Source: Streptomyces sp. cg36
Lineage (GTDB): Bacteria; Actinomycetota; Actinomycetes; Streptomycetales; Streptomycetaceae
Reading direction: 5' to 3'
DNA: 64,000 nt
Assembly (NCBI RefSeq): GCF_041080675.1
Contig: NZ_CP163520.1
Coordinates: 1,736,001 to 1,800,000 of the forward strand
Shown in pieces: positions 42,724 to 51,900 of the stretch. Under the pieces are notes generated by a model. That model was not told the DNA's origin, did no database searches, and worked only from the letters and a program-made list of their open reading frames with translations. Position 1 is the stretch's first letter, and each line of letters begins with the position of its first letter. Made by a program: the position numbers and the translations under genes.

Positions 42724-42799
42724 TCCCCCGCCCCGCCCGCGCCCCTCTCCCGCCCGCCCGGCCCGGGTTTCCCGCCCGCTCGCCCGCGCCCCCTCCCGG
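42724..42799 (-). other. G-rich tract with G-quadruplex potential
   Basis: The minus strand carries more than ten runs of three or more G separated by one to five bases, ending in GGGGGAAAAA. It lies just downstream of the membrane glycosyltransferase gene and upstream of the short ORF before rsgA. On the RNA of the glycosyltransferase transcript it could act as a terminator or pause site. Confidence 0.45.
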
Positions 42800-42811
42800 C
42801 GGGGCGCCCGG

Positions 42812-44341
42812 CTACCCGTGCCCGGCCGCGGACCGCGCGGGGGCCGGGGCGAGGAAGACGTACCAGACCGTCCCGGTGCGCGGGGTGACCACCTTGTGGC
42901 CCGGCCACGCGCGCGCGTACGCGGGCGGGGTCGGCGCGGCCTGGATCAGCGCCACCGGGGTGCGGCGCACCGCCGCCAGCACCCCGGGCACGGTGGCGGT
43001 CCGGTCCCGGCGGTCGCTGGCCCGCGAGGAGCAGCCCGCGTAGAACGCCTGCGGCTGGGACTGGTCGCCGACGACGGTGCAGGGCGGCCGGAAGCCGTCC
43101 CGGGCGAGGCTCGCCATCAGCCACTCGTCGTCGGAGCGCAGCGCCTGCTGGCGGGCCGTGCGGCGGTCCAGGATCCCGTACTGGCCCCACAGCTGGAGCG
43201 CCACGCACACCGTGACGGCGGCCAGGACCGCCACCCGCCACCGCCCGCGCGCCGCCGCCACCGCACCGGCCGCGCCCTCGGCGACGACCACCGCGAGCAG
43301 CGCGTACGCGGGAACGAGGAAGCGGGGGGCCGCGTAGCCGATGCCGAAGAGGTAGGGCACCGCCAGCACCGCCGCGCACCACACCGCGAGCAGCGCCGTG
43401 CGCCGCCGCCCCGCCCGGGCCGCGCAGAGCACGCCGAGGGCGGTCAGCAGCGGCAGGGCGAGCCACCAGACCGCGGTGGTCTGGGGGTTGGGCCAGCCGG
43501 AGGTGCAGGGGCGGCACAGGAGCGGGCCGTTGAGCGTCATCAGGTTCATGCCGAGGGCGTTGTGCAGGCCGAGCCCGCCCTGCGCCTCCCCCGCCCCGTG
43601 CACCCGCTCCAGCAGCCCGCCGAAGCGCGCGTACGCCTCGGCCACCCAGGGCAGCGCCCCGGCCGCGAGCCCGCCCAGGACCGCCAGGGCCAGGTCCCGG
43701 CGCCGCCACGCCCGTACCGCGAGGACCGCCCCGAGCAGCGCCACCGCCAGATAACCGCCGTCGTAGGGCCGCACCAGCGCGGTGAACGCGACGCTCAGCG
43801 CCACCGCCCACAGCGGGCCCCGGCGGCGGCCGGGGCCGTCGGCGGCGCGCAGGAACCAGCCGGTGCCGGCGAGCGCCCCGTACGCCACGTACAGGTTGGG
43901 CATCACCTCGCCCGCGTAGAACTGCACCACCCACAGCCCGGCGAAGAGCACGGCCGCGACCGGGACGACCCGGCGGCCCACCAGGGCCGTCCAGGGCTTG
44001 AAGGCGAGGACCAGACCGGCCGCCGCGAGCAGCAGCATCCAGGCGCGCAGCACCGGGATCGAGCCGGTCAGCTCGGCGGCCGGGGCGGCGAGCCAGCTGA
44101 TGCCGCGGGCCCGGGGCTCGCTGAAGAACGCGCTCGGCACGCGCGGGTCGACCTGGCTCACGTACACCGTCTCGTCCCAGCCGAGCGGGAGGCGCCAGGC
44201 GCCGGTGGCGAGCTGGACGGCGGCGCAGACGAGCGCGAACACCGCGCCCACCAGCGCCAGCCGGACGGTGTCGCGGCGCCCGGGGCGCGCGGTTTCTTCT
44301 CGGCCCGGCACGGTCCGGGTCGCTTGATCGGCGGCAGCCAT
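42812..44341 (-). CDS. GT-C type membrane glycosyltransferase-like protein
   Basis: The 509-residue integral membrane protein has about 10-12 hydrophobic segments, an early extracytoplasmic acidic motif (LGWDETVYVSQVDPR, with Asp-Glu in the first loop as in PMT/ArnT-type GT-C enzymes) and a soluble C-terminal segment. Such enzymes use polyprenyl-phosphate sugars. Acceptor and donor are not evident. The start is ATG 44341, or GTG 44347 two codons before it; both have weak ribosome sites. Confidence 0.7.
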   Translation of the reverse strand: MAAADQATRTVPGREETARPGRRDTVRLALVGAVFALVCAAVQLATGAWRLPLGWDETVYVSQVDPRVPSAFFSEPRARGISWLAAPAAELTGSIPVLRAWMLLLAAAGLVLAFKPWTALVGRRVVPVAAVLFAGLWVVQFYAGEVMPNLYVAYGALAGTGWFLRAADGPGRRRGPLWAVALSVAFTALVRPYDGGYLAVALLGAVLAVRAWRRRDLALAVLGGLAAGALPWVAEAYARFGGLLERVHGAGEAQGGLGLHNALGMNLMTLNGPLLCRPCTSGWPNPQTTAVWWLALPLLTALGVLCAARAGRRRTALLAVWCAAVLAVPYLFGIGYAAPRFLVPAYALLAVVVAEGAAGAVAAARGRWRVAVLAAVTVCVALQLWGQYGILDRRTARQQALRSDDEWLMASLARDGFRPPCTVVGDQSQPQAFYAGCSSRASDRRDRTATVPGVLAAVRRTPVALIQAAPTPPAYARAWPGHKVVTPRTGTVWYVFLAPAPARSAAGHG

Positions 44342-44551
44342 GCGCACACGTTACGCGGCCTCGGGGGCCCCGGCGCAGATGCCGCGGAAATGGCCTGACC
44401 TTGGGTAACGTCCGCCCCAACCACGGCTCCCGAAGGCCCCAAGGGCTGCCCAAGAACGGGTGTTCCCACGGGCGGAGGCGTGGCGGGCGGGCCGCGGCGG
44501 ATGTCCGTTTCCTTCAAGACCCGCCGGCCGGCGCCCTCCTACGGTGAAGCC

Positions 44552-44944
44552 ATGAACGCACGATTCGACGCCTTCGGCCTGGTCGTCTCCGACATGGCCG
44601 CCTCGCTCGCCTTCTACCGCCGCCTCGGCCTGGACATCCCGGCCGCCGCCGACGGCGAGCCGCACGTGGAGCACACGCTCCCGGGCGGCACCCGGATCCT
44701 CTGGGACACCGAAGAGGTGATCCGCTCCATCGACCCCGGCTGGACCCGCCCGGCGGGCGGCGGCCGGGTCGAGCTGGCCTTCGTCTGCGACTCGCCCCAG
44801 GAGGTGGACGGGGTGTACGAGTCGCTGGTGGCGGCCGGTCACGCGGGGCACCTCAAGCCCTTCGACGCCTTCTGGGGGCAGCGCTACGCGACGCTCCACG
44901 ACCCGGACGGGGTCGGTGTCGCGCTCTTCGCCGCCCTGGCGTAG
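44552..44944 (+). CDS. VOC superfamily (glyoxalase/bleomycin-resistance-like) protein
   Basis: The 130-residue protein has two beta-alpha-beta-beta-beta units (FGLVVSDMAASLAFYRRLGL; WGQRYATLHDPDGVGVALF), the vicinal oxygen chelate fold. Metal ligands are partly recognisable (His in the middle, Asp near the end). Function unknown: it may be a lyase, a dioxygenase or a binding protein. The 3' end overlaps the convergent AraC gene by 61 bases. Confidence 0.85.
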   Translation: MNARFDAFGLVVSDMAASLAFYRRLGLDIPAAADGEPHVEHTLPGGTRILWDTEEVIRSIDPGWTRPAGGGRVELAFVCDSPQEVDGVYESLVAAGHAGHLKPFDAFWGQRYATLHDPDGVGVALFAALA

Positions 44945-45606
44945 CCGCTGAGGGTCGTCCCGGTCAACGCCCGCATCTCCCGGGCGAGATGGGCCTGGTC
45001 GGCGCAGCCCGCCGCGAGCGCCGCCTCGGCGTACGGCACGCCCCGCCACACCAGCGCGAGGGCCCGCTGCAGGCGCAGCACCCGGGCCAGCGTCTTGGGG
45101 CCGTAGCCGAACGCGTCCAGGGAGCGGCGGTGCAGCTGGCGGGCGCCGAGCCCGACGGCCGCCGCCGTCTCGGCGACCGGGCGGCCCTCGGCCAGCCGCG
45201 CCGCCACCGCCCGCATCAGCGGGTCCGGCTCCCCGGCCCTGGCCAGCGCCAACGCCTCCAGGGCCGCCGCCGGGTCCGGCGCCTGCCCGATCCGCTCGGC
45301 GGCGCGGCGCACCTCGGCGCCGGGCCAGAGCGCGGCCAACGGCACGCGCCGGTCGCGGAGTTCGTGCGCCGGGACGCCCAGGGCCGCCGGGCCAGCGCCG
45401 GGCGCGAAGCGCACGCCCGCGTACCGCGGCCCGGTGGCGGCGTCCGGCACGTACGCACGGGTGTCGGGCCCGGCCACGAGCAATTCCCCGTCCCGCCACA
45501 GCAGGTCCATGCAGCCGTCCGGCAGGACGGGAGCCACGGCCCCCGGCTCCAGCGTGCGCGCCCACACCACCGCGCCGGGGATCCGCGAGGCGCGCTCTCG
45601 GTACAT
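44884..45606 (-). CDS. AraC family transcriptional regulator
   Basis: The 240-residue protein has an N-terminal DUF6597-type sensor (PGAVAPVLPDGCMDLLWRDGELLVAGPDTRA) and a C-terminal AraC helix-turn-helix pair (VAETAAAVGLGARQLHRRSLDAFGYGPKTLARVLRLQRAL; ALAAGCADQAHLAREMRALTG). The ATG at 45606 is taken; the frame is open 15 codons further. It shares 61 bases with the convergent VOC gene, a common pairing in Streptomyces that suggests it regulates or senses the same compound. Confidence 0.85.
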   Translation of the reverse strand: MYRERASRIPGAVVWARTLEPGAVAPVLPDGCMDLLWRDGELLVAGPDTRAYVPDAATGPRYAGVRFAPGAGPAALGVPAHELRDRRVPLAALWPGAEVRRAAERIGQAPDPAAALEALALARAGEPDPLMRAVAARLAEGRPVAETAAAVGLGARQLHRRSLDAFGYGPKTLARVLRLQRALALVWRGVPYAEAALAAGCADQAHLAREMRALTGTTLSGYARAAKSATPTPSGSWSVA

Positions 45607-45689
45607 GTCTTCGAGGCTAACCCGGACAGCGGCGCCGGTGCTCCGCCACAATGGTCGCCCGGCTGGTCACGGTCCACGAGGGGGCGGCG

Positions 45690-46070
45690 ATGGGTGCGCT
45701 GATGGAGTTCCGCACGGAGGACGGCGGCCAGGTGGTGGTGGAGGTCGACCGGCACGCCTCGGGCGCCAAGCTGGTGCGCCGGGGCGACGACTCCGTCGGG
45801 GAGGCCGCCCGCACCTTCGAGAGCGCCCTGCACAACATCCGTTCGGCGGCCGAGTCGGCGCTGCACGTCTTCCGCGACGGGCGGCTGGCGCCGGACGCGG
45901 TGGAGCTGGAGTTCGGCGTCAAGCTCACCGCCGAGGCGGGCGCGGTGATCGCCAGATCGGCGGTCGAGGGGCATCTGACGGTGAAGCTCTCCTGGTCGCC
46001 CACCGCCTCGCCCGCCCCCGGGGCGCCCCCGGCCCCCGCCGCCCCGGGAGGAGCTCCGGCGGCCCCGTGA
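45690..46070 (+). CDS. Trypco1-like (CU044_2847 family) protein of a conflict system
   Basis: The 126-residue protein matches the trypsin-co-occurring domain 1 pattern: MEFRTEDGGQVVVEVDRHAS, then FESALHNIRSAAESALHVFR, and VELEFGVKLTAEAGAVIARS. These proteins accompany trypsin-like proteases in NTP-dependent conflict systems described by Kaur and colleagues in 2020. The ATG at 45690 has GAGGGGG about 7 nt upstream; ATG 45651 would add 13 residues. The TGA overlaps the ATG of the protease gene (TGATG), so the two are coupled. Confidence 0.75.
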   Translation: MGALMEFRTEDGGQVVVEVDRHASGAKLVRRGDDSVGEAARTFESALHNIRSAAESALHVFRDGRLAPDAVELEFGVKLTAEAGAVIARSAVEGHLTVKLSWSPTASPAPGAPPAPAAPGGAPAAP

Positions 46071-47833
46071 TGGCGTCACCGTCCTGGCAGGTGTCCATCG
46101 TGTGCGGCGGTTCGGCCGGCGCCGGCTTCCTCTTCACCGACCGGCACGTCCTGACCTGCGCCCATGTGGTGTGGCAGGAGGAGCGTGCCGAGGTGCGGAC
46201 CCCGGGGCTCCCGGGGCGCGGGCCGTTCCCGGCGCGGGTCGTGGCGCGCGGCGGGTGGGCGGGCTCCGTCCGGGACGCCGGCGACTGGGCCGTGCTGGAG
46301 CTGGCCGGTCCCGTGCCGGTGCGGCCCGCCCGTTTCGCCCGGCTCGACGCCCCGTACGCCTTCCCCGCCCCCCGGCTCCTCGCCCATGGCTTCCCCGAGG
46401 ACTACGAGGAGGGCGTCATCAGTGAACTGCGCTGCTCCGCCCGCGACTTGACCGGCAACGAGTGGACCCAGCTGGAAGCCTGGCAGGGGCACGGAACGGC
46501 GGTGGCCGCCGGGTTCAGCGGCGCGGCCGTGAGTCTGGCGGAGGACGGCGGGGTGGTCGGCATCGTCTCCTCCATGGACCCGGTGCGGATGGTCTCGGCA
46601 CACGTCCTCGCCCGCTCCTGGCCGCCGCTGGCCGAGCACGTGCCGACGGCGGGCCACCTCCCCGCCGAGAAGCGGGCGCTGGCCGCGCTGCTCGCCCGGG
46701 TGCCCGACGGCACGGCCGACCCGGACGCGCTGTTCCGGCAGGCGGTGGGCCCGCTGGGGCTGGCTCCGCCGGACGGCGGGTTCGGGAGTCCGTGGGAGGC
46801 GGCGTGGCACCTGCTGGCGGAGTCGGCGCCGACGGCGGGCGCGCTGCCGCTGGCCGACTTCGCGGTGCGGCTCGCCGCCGCCTGCGACGAGGGCCCCGCC
46901 CCCGACCCGGAGCTGGGGCGCGGGCTGCGCCGCTGGGCGCGCGAGCACCGGGCGCGGTTCGGCGGCGCGGGTGCCGCGGGCGGCGCGGACCGCCCGCTCC
47001 CGGGCCCGGGCGGCGCCGAGCCCGCCTGGTCGCCGGTCCTGGTCGAGATCAACCGCAGCGGCGAGGGCCGGGGCGCCCTGCTGGTCGAGGTGTACGCGTA
47101 CCGGGACGGCAGCCGAAGGCTCGTCGACTCGGCCACCGTCACCGGCGAGCGGCAGCTGCGCGAGTGGGTCCTGGACCGGATCGACGACGCGTTCGGGGAC
47201 CTCGACGACCGGGGGCGGGCGCTGGTCGCCTTCGCCCTGCCGCGCAACTGGCTGCACAAGCCGGTCGACCAGTGGGTCCGCCGCAAGGGCATCGAGCCGC
47301 CGCTGGGCTGTGTCTCGCCGGTCGTCGTGATGGACCGGGTGCGCCGGAGCAACCCGCGGCTCCAGTGGACGCTGCGGCGGATGTGGGACGCCCTCGACGG
47401 CCGCGACACCTCGCCGGTCCACCGCATCCGCTGCGGCGACACGCCCCGCCCCGACCGGCTCTCGGTGCAGCTCCAGGACGTGTACGGGCCGGTGGGGTTC
47501 GCCCGTCCGCCGGACCCGGCGCGCACTGCGACCGAGCCGCACGGGGCCGCGCTCAACGCGCCCTCCCCCATCGTCCTGTGGCCGCACACCGGCTGCGCCG
47601 GACCCCCGTGCGCGGGCGGCTGCCGGGGCGAGGGGTTCCTGGACGCGCTCGCCGACTGGCTGGCGCACCTCGCCCCCGGTGAACTCCCGGGCCATCTGCT
47701 GAAGTTGCGCAAGGAGGCGTTCGTGCACGACGACGAGGACGCGCCGCACTGGGCGGCCGGGCTCACCCTGATCTGGGAGGACCCGCGCCGCTTCCCGCCA
47801 GTCGCCCCGCCCGACCTGTCCCCGCTGAACTGA
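46070..47833 (+). CDS. Trypsin-like serine protease fused to VMAP-type region
   Basis: The 587-residue protein begins with a trypsin-like domain lacking a signal peptide: His32 (LTCAHVV), Asp72 (AGDWAVLEL) and Ser150 (AAGFSGAAV). It continues with a helical middle region (about 200-320) and a C-terminal VMAP-C-like domain (SPVLVEINRSGEGRGALLVE; LVAFALPRNWLHKPVDQWVR). vWA-MoxR-associated proteins are proposed effectors or adaptors that respond to invasion through MoxR chaperoning. Being intracellular, the protease is a likely toxic effector released upon sensing (inference). Confidence 0.82.
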   Translation: MASPSWQVSIVCGGSAGAGFLFTDRHVLTCAHVVWQEERAEVRTPGLPGRGPFPARVVARGGWAGSVRDAGDWAVLELAGPVPVRPARFARLDAPYAFPAPRLLAHGFPEDYEEGVISELRCSARDLTGNEWTQLEAWQGHGTAVAAGFSGAAVSLAEDGGVVGIVSSMDPVRMVSAHVLARSWPPLAEHVPTAGHLPAEKRALAALLARVPDGTADPDALFRQAVGPLGLAPPDGGFGSPWEAAWHLLAESAPTAGALPLADFAVRLAAACDEGPAPDPELGRGLRRWAREHRARFGGAGAAGGADRPLPGPGGAEPAWSPVLVEINRSGEGRGALLVEVYAYRDGSRRLVDSATVTGERQLREWVLDRIDDAFGDLDDRGRALVAFALPRNWLHKPVDQWVRRKGIEPPLGCVSPVVVMDRVRRSNPRLQWTLRRMWDALDGRDTSPVHRIRCGDTPRPDRLSVQLQDVYGPVGFARPPDPARTATEPHGAALNAPSPIVLWPHTGCAGPPCAGGCRGEGFLDALADWLAHLAPGELPGHLLKLRKEAFVHDDEDAPHWAAGLTLIWEDPRRFPPVAPPDLSPLN

Positions 47834-47850
47834 CGGAGTGGAGCAGCCCC

Positions 47851-48900
47851 GTGTCCCTGTGGCCCCTGTACACCGGCAGCGGCGATCCGCACGACGGCAT
47901 CACCCAGCTTCCCCCGCCGCCGCCCTGGCGCGCCTTCAACGGCGGGCCGCTGCTGCCCCCGCCGCGCGAGGACACCGAGGAAGAGGACTCCGCCTCCCCC
48001 GACCGCACCCACCGCGCCCAGACGTACGTGGTGACGGAGAAGAGCGTCGAACTGGTCAACGCGGCGCTGTACTTGAGGCGTCCGCTGCTCGTCACCGGCC
48101 CGCCCGGAAGCGGCAAGTCCAGCCTGCCGTACGCGGTGGCGCGGGAGCTGATGCTGGGGCCGGTGCTGCGCTGGAACATCACCAGCCGCAGCACCCTGGA
48201 CGACGGGCTCTACCAGTACGACCCGCTGTCGCGGCTGTACGCGACGCGGGAGAGCGGCCCCATGGAGGCGGCGTCGTACGGGTCCTGGCAGCCGCGCAAC
48301 GACATCGAGGACCATCTGCGGCTCGGCCCCCTCGGCACCGCGCTGCTGCCCCACCAGCGCCCCCGGGTGCTGCTGATCGACGAGATCGACAAGGGCGATC
48401 TGGACCTGCCCAACGACCTGCTCAACGTGCTGGAGGAGGGCCAGTTCGAGATCCCGGAGCTGGTGCGCACGGCGGAGCGGCACCCGGAGGCCGAGGTCAT
48501 GGTGGCGGGCGCGGAGTTCCGGGTGCCGGTCCGGCGCGGCCGGGTGCGCTGCCGCGCCTTCCCCTTCACCGTGCTGACCAGCAACGGCGAGCGCGAGTTC
48601 CCGCCCGCGTTCCTGCGCCGCTGTGTGGTCCTGGAGCTCAGACAGCCCGACCAGCACCAGCTGAAGGCGATCGTCGAGGCCCATCTGGGCGACCTCGACC
48701 AGAACGCGCTGGATCTGGTCGACCGCTTCCTGCACCGCGCCTCCGGCGGCGAACTGGCCACCGACCAGCTCCTCAACGCGGTCTACCTCAGCCGGGCCTC
48801 GGGCCTGGCGGGCCCCTCCCGCGAGCGGCTCGCCGAGCATCTGATGCCGTATCTGAGCCGGGCCCTGGAGCCGGAGGGCGCGCGGCCCGATGACTTCTGA
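47851..48900 (+). CDS. MoxR-type AAA ATPase
   Basis: The 349-residue AAA+ protein has Walker A GPPGSGKSS (83-91), Walker B VLLIDEIDKGD (173-183), a sensor I region LTSNGEREFPPAFLRR and an arginine finger at about 256-257. The first 60 residues are a Pro-rich, acidic extension. In vWA-MoxR-associated systems the ATPase remodels or loads partners using NTP hydrolysis. The GTG at 47851 has GGAG 7 nt upstream, and the 3' end overlaps the next gene by 11 bases. Confidence 0.85.
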   Translation: MSLWPLYTGSGDPHDGITQLPPPPPWRAFNGGPLLPPPREDTEEEDSASPDRTHRAQTYVVTEKSVELVNAALYLRRPLLVTGPPGSGKSSLPYAVARELMLGPVLRWNITSRSTLDDGLYQYDPLSRLYATRESGPMEAASYGSWQPRNDIEDHLRLGPLGTALLPHQRPRVLLIDEIDKGDLDLPNDLLNVLEEGQFEIPELVRTAERHPEAEVMVAGAEFRVPVRRGRVRCRAFPFTVLTSNGEREFPPAFLRRCVVLELRQPDQHQLKAIVEAHLGDLDQNALDLVDRFLHRASGGELATDQLLNAVYLSRASGLAGPSRERLAEHLMPYLSRALEPEGARPDDF

Positions 48901-51900
48901 GCGGCCCGCCGCCAGCGCGTCGGCCACGGACGCGCTGCGCCGGGTGCTGACGGCGGCGGGCCGGTACGAGCCGACCGGGCGGGAGATCGCCGAACTGCTG
49001 TGGCTGGCGGCCCGGATGCGGCCGGAGCCGGTGATCGGCCCGGACAGCGGCGAGGCCCCCCGGCTGCCTCCCCGCCCGCCCGGCCCCGGCCCGGCGGCCG
49101 GGACGCCGGAGCGGGAGCCGGAGCCGCCCGGGCCCTCCCCAGCCGGGCGCGCGGACGGCCCGGAGCCGGAGCGCGTACCGCTGCGCACTCCCCCGCCACT
49201 GCGCCCCGCGCCCGACCCGGCGGGCGGCGGCGAACACGCGCCGCTGCTGGCGCCCGCGCCCGCGATGCTCGCGCACCCGCTGGCGCTCCAGCGGGCCGTG
49301 CGCCCGCTCAAGCGGCGGGTTCCCTCGGCGCACCGCCGGGAGTTCGACGAGGCGGCGACCGCGCACCGGGGCGCCCTGCTCGGGCCCCGGCCGCAGTGGT
49401 GGCTCCCGGTGCTGCGCCCGCGCCCGGAGCGCTGGCTGCACCTGCGGATCGTCTTCGACGCGGGCCCGACGATGACGATGTGGCGACCGCTGCTGCGCGA
49501 TCTGCACCGGGCGCTGGCGCAGACCGGGGCGTTCCGCACGGTGGAGACGGTGGCGCTGGCCCCGGACGGCACGCTCGCGGCGCGGCAGGCCGCCACCAGC
49601 CGTACGGCGGTCCTGGTGCTCAGCGACTGCATGGGCCCGCAGTGGCGCGACGGCCCGGCGGGGGCGCGCTTGTACCGCACCCTGCGCGGCTGGGCGAAGG
49701 CCCTGCCGGTGGCGGTGGTCCAGCCCCTGCCGGAACGGCTGTGGCAGTACACGGCGTTCGCCCCCGCCGCCGGTCTGCTGAGCGCGCCGGGTCCGGGCGC
49801 GGCGGCGGCCTCGCTCACCTTCCTGCCGTACGAGCCGGCGCCGCCGCACCGGCCGGGCGGCGGGGTGCCCGTGCCCGTCCTCATGCCGTCGGCGCCGTGG
49901 CTGCGGAACTGGGCCGAGCTGGTGGGCGCGCGCGGCGGGGCCCAAGTGCCGGGCTCGGCCGCCCTGTTGGGCCAGGGTCCGCCGGTGGCCGCGCGGGCGG
50001 CCGAGGCGCGGCCCGCCGACCTGCCCGCCGAGGAACTGGTGCTGCGCTTCCGGTCGGTGGCCTCCCCGGCCGCGTTCCGGCTCGCGGCGCATCTGGCGGT
50101 GGGGTGCGCGCACCTGCCGGTGATGCGGCTGGTGCACGCCGCCGTGGAGGCGCGGCCCCAGCCGCAGCACCTGGCCGAGGTGGTGCTCAGCGGCATGCTC
50201 ACGGCGGTGCCGGGCCCGCCCGGCGCCTATGAGTTCCGGCCCGGTGTGCGCCGGGTCCTGCTCGGCACGCTGCCGCACACCGCCCACGTCCGCACCAGCG
50301 GGCTGCTCGGCCGGGTGAACGCCCGTCTGGAGGCGATGGCGGGCGCGGTCCCGGGCGAGTTCCGCGCCCTGGTGGCGGCCCGGGGCGGACCGGTCGGGGC
50401 GGTGCCGGGCGCACCGTTCGCGCTGGTCAGCCGGGAGAGCGTACGGCTGCTGCGCGGGCCGCGGGAGGACGGCGCGGCCGGGCGGGTGCTGGCGGGCCGC
50501 TACGAGCTGCGCGCACGGATCGGGGACCGGCCGCCCGGCCAGGTGTGGCGGGCCGCCGAACTGCCGTCGGGGCGGCGGGTGGCGGTGACCCTGTACCTCT
50601 TCCCGGCGGACCGGGGGCCCGCCCCCACGTCCGCCTTCCTCGCCGACGCCCGCCGGGTCGCCGCCCTCCACCACCCGAACCTGCTGCTGAACTTCGACGC
50701 CTTCGCGGTCGAGGACGCCTGGTGCCTGGTGGCGGAGCTGGTGGACGCGCCGACGCTGCGCGAGACGCTGTCGGCCCACCCGGACGGCCTGCCGCCGGAC
50801 GCCGTCGAGCGCCTCGCGCGGGAGCTGCTCTCCGCGCTCGACGCCCTGCACGCGGCGGACATCGTCCACGGCGGCGTACGGGCCGAGAACGTCCTGCTGT
50901 CGCCCGAGCGGGGGGCGCTGCTGTGCGACCCGGGCGTGCGGCACGATCCGGGGCCGGAACCGGCGGACGACCTGCTGGACGCCGGGATGCTGCTCCTGGA
51001 GGCGGCCCTCAACACCCGGCTCCCGTCGGCGACCCTCATGGGCGCCCCTAACGTTCGGCGCGACCACCTGGCCTCGCTGCCACCGGCCCTGGCGTCGGTG
51101 ATCACCGGGCTTCTGGACGACGCGCCCGGGGCGCGCGGCCTGGCCGCGGCCGAGTTGCTCTCCGCCCCCTCGTCCACCCGCCGCGTCTACCGGCTGCTCG
51201 GCCCGCCCGAAGCGTGGGTCGGCGGCACCCCGGCCCCCGACGCCGACGGGCCCGCGCTGCGCATGCTGTGCGCGCTGGTCCTGGCGCGCGGCGAGCGGGT
51301 GGCGGGCACGGAGCTGTGGGAGCCGCACTGGCGGGAGGACGTCCACGACGTCGCCCGGCGTCTGACCCGGCTCGGCCACCCGGTCAGGAGCGCGGCCGAC
51401 GGCACCTACCGGCTGACGCTCAAGGGCGCCGACGTCGATCTCCTCGGCGTGGAGCAGCTCGTCTTCCAGGCGGAGGAAGCCGAGTCCGCGGGCGACCGCG
51501 GCCTCGCCCTGGAGCGGTACGGGACCGCGCTGGGCCTGTGGGCGGGCGAGCCGCTGGCGGGGATGCCGGGCGCCTGGGCCGACCGCCACCGCCAGGAGCT
51601 GGCGGAGCTGCTGCGGACGGTGACCGGGCGGCGGGCCGCGCTGTCGGACGAGTCGGCGGAGCCCGTGGTGGTGCTGAGGGTGACCCCGGACGAGGACGCG
51701 TCGGCCGTCCAGGACGCGCTGATGACCGCCATGGAGCGGGTGTTCGGCGTCCGGCCCGAGGTCCAGCGCCTCTACGGCACCAGCGTCCAGCTCCTGGCCC
51801 GGCCCGGGGACACCCCGTCCGGCGTGGTGCGGCGGGCGGTGGCGGAGCTGCCCCGGGTCCTGGCCCGGGACGTGCCGTACGGGGTGCTGGACACCGTACG

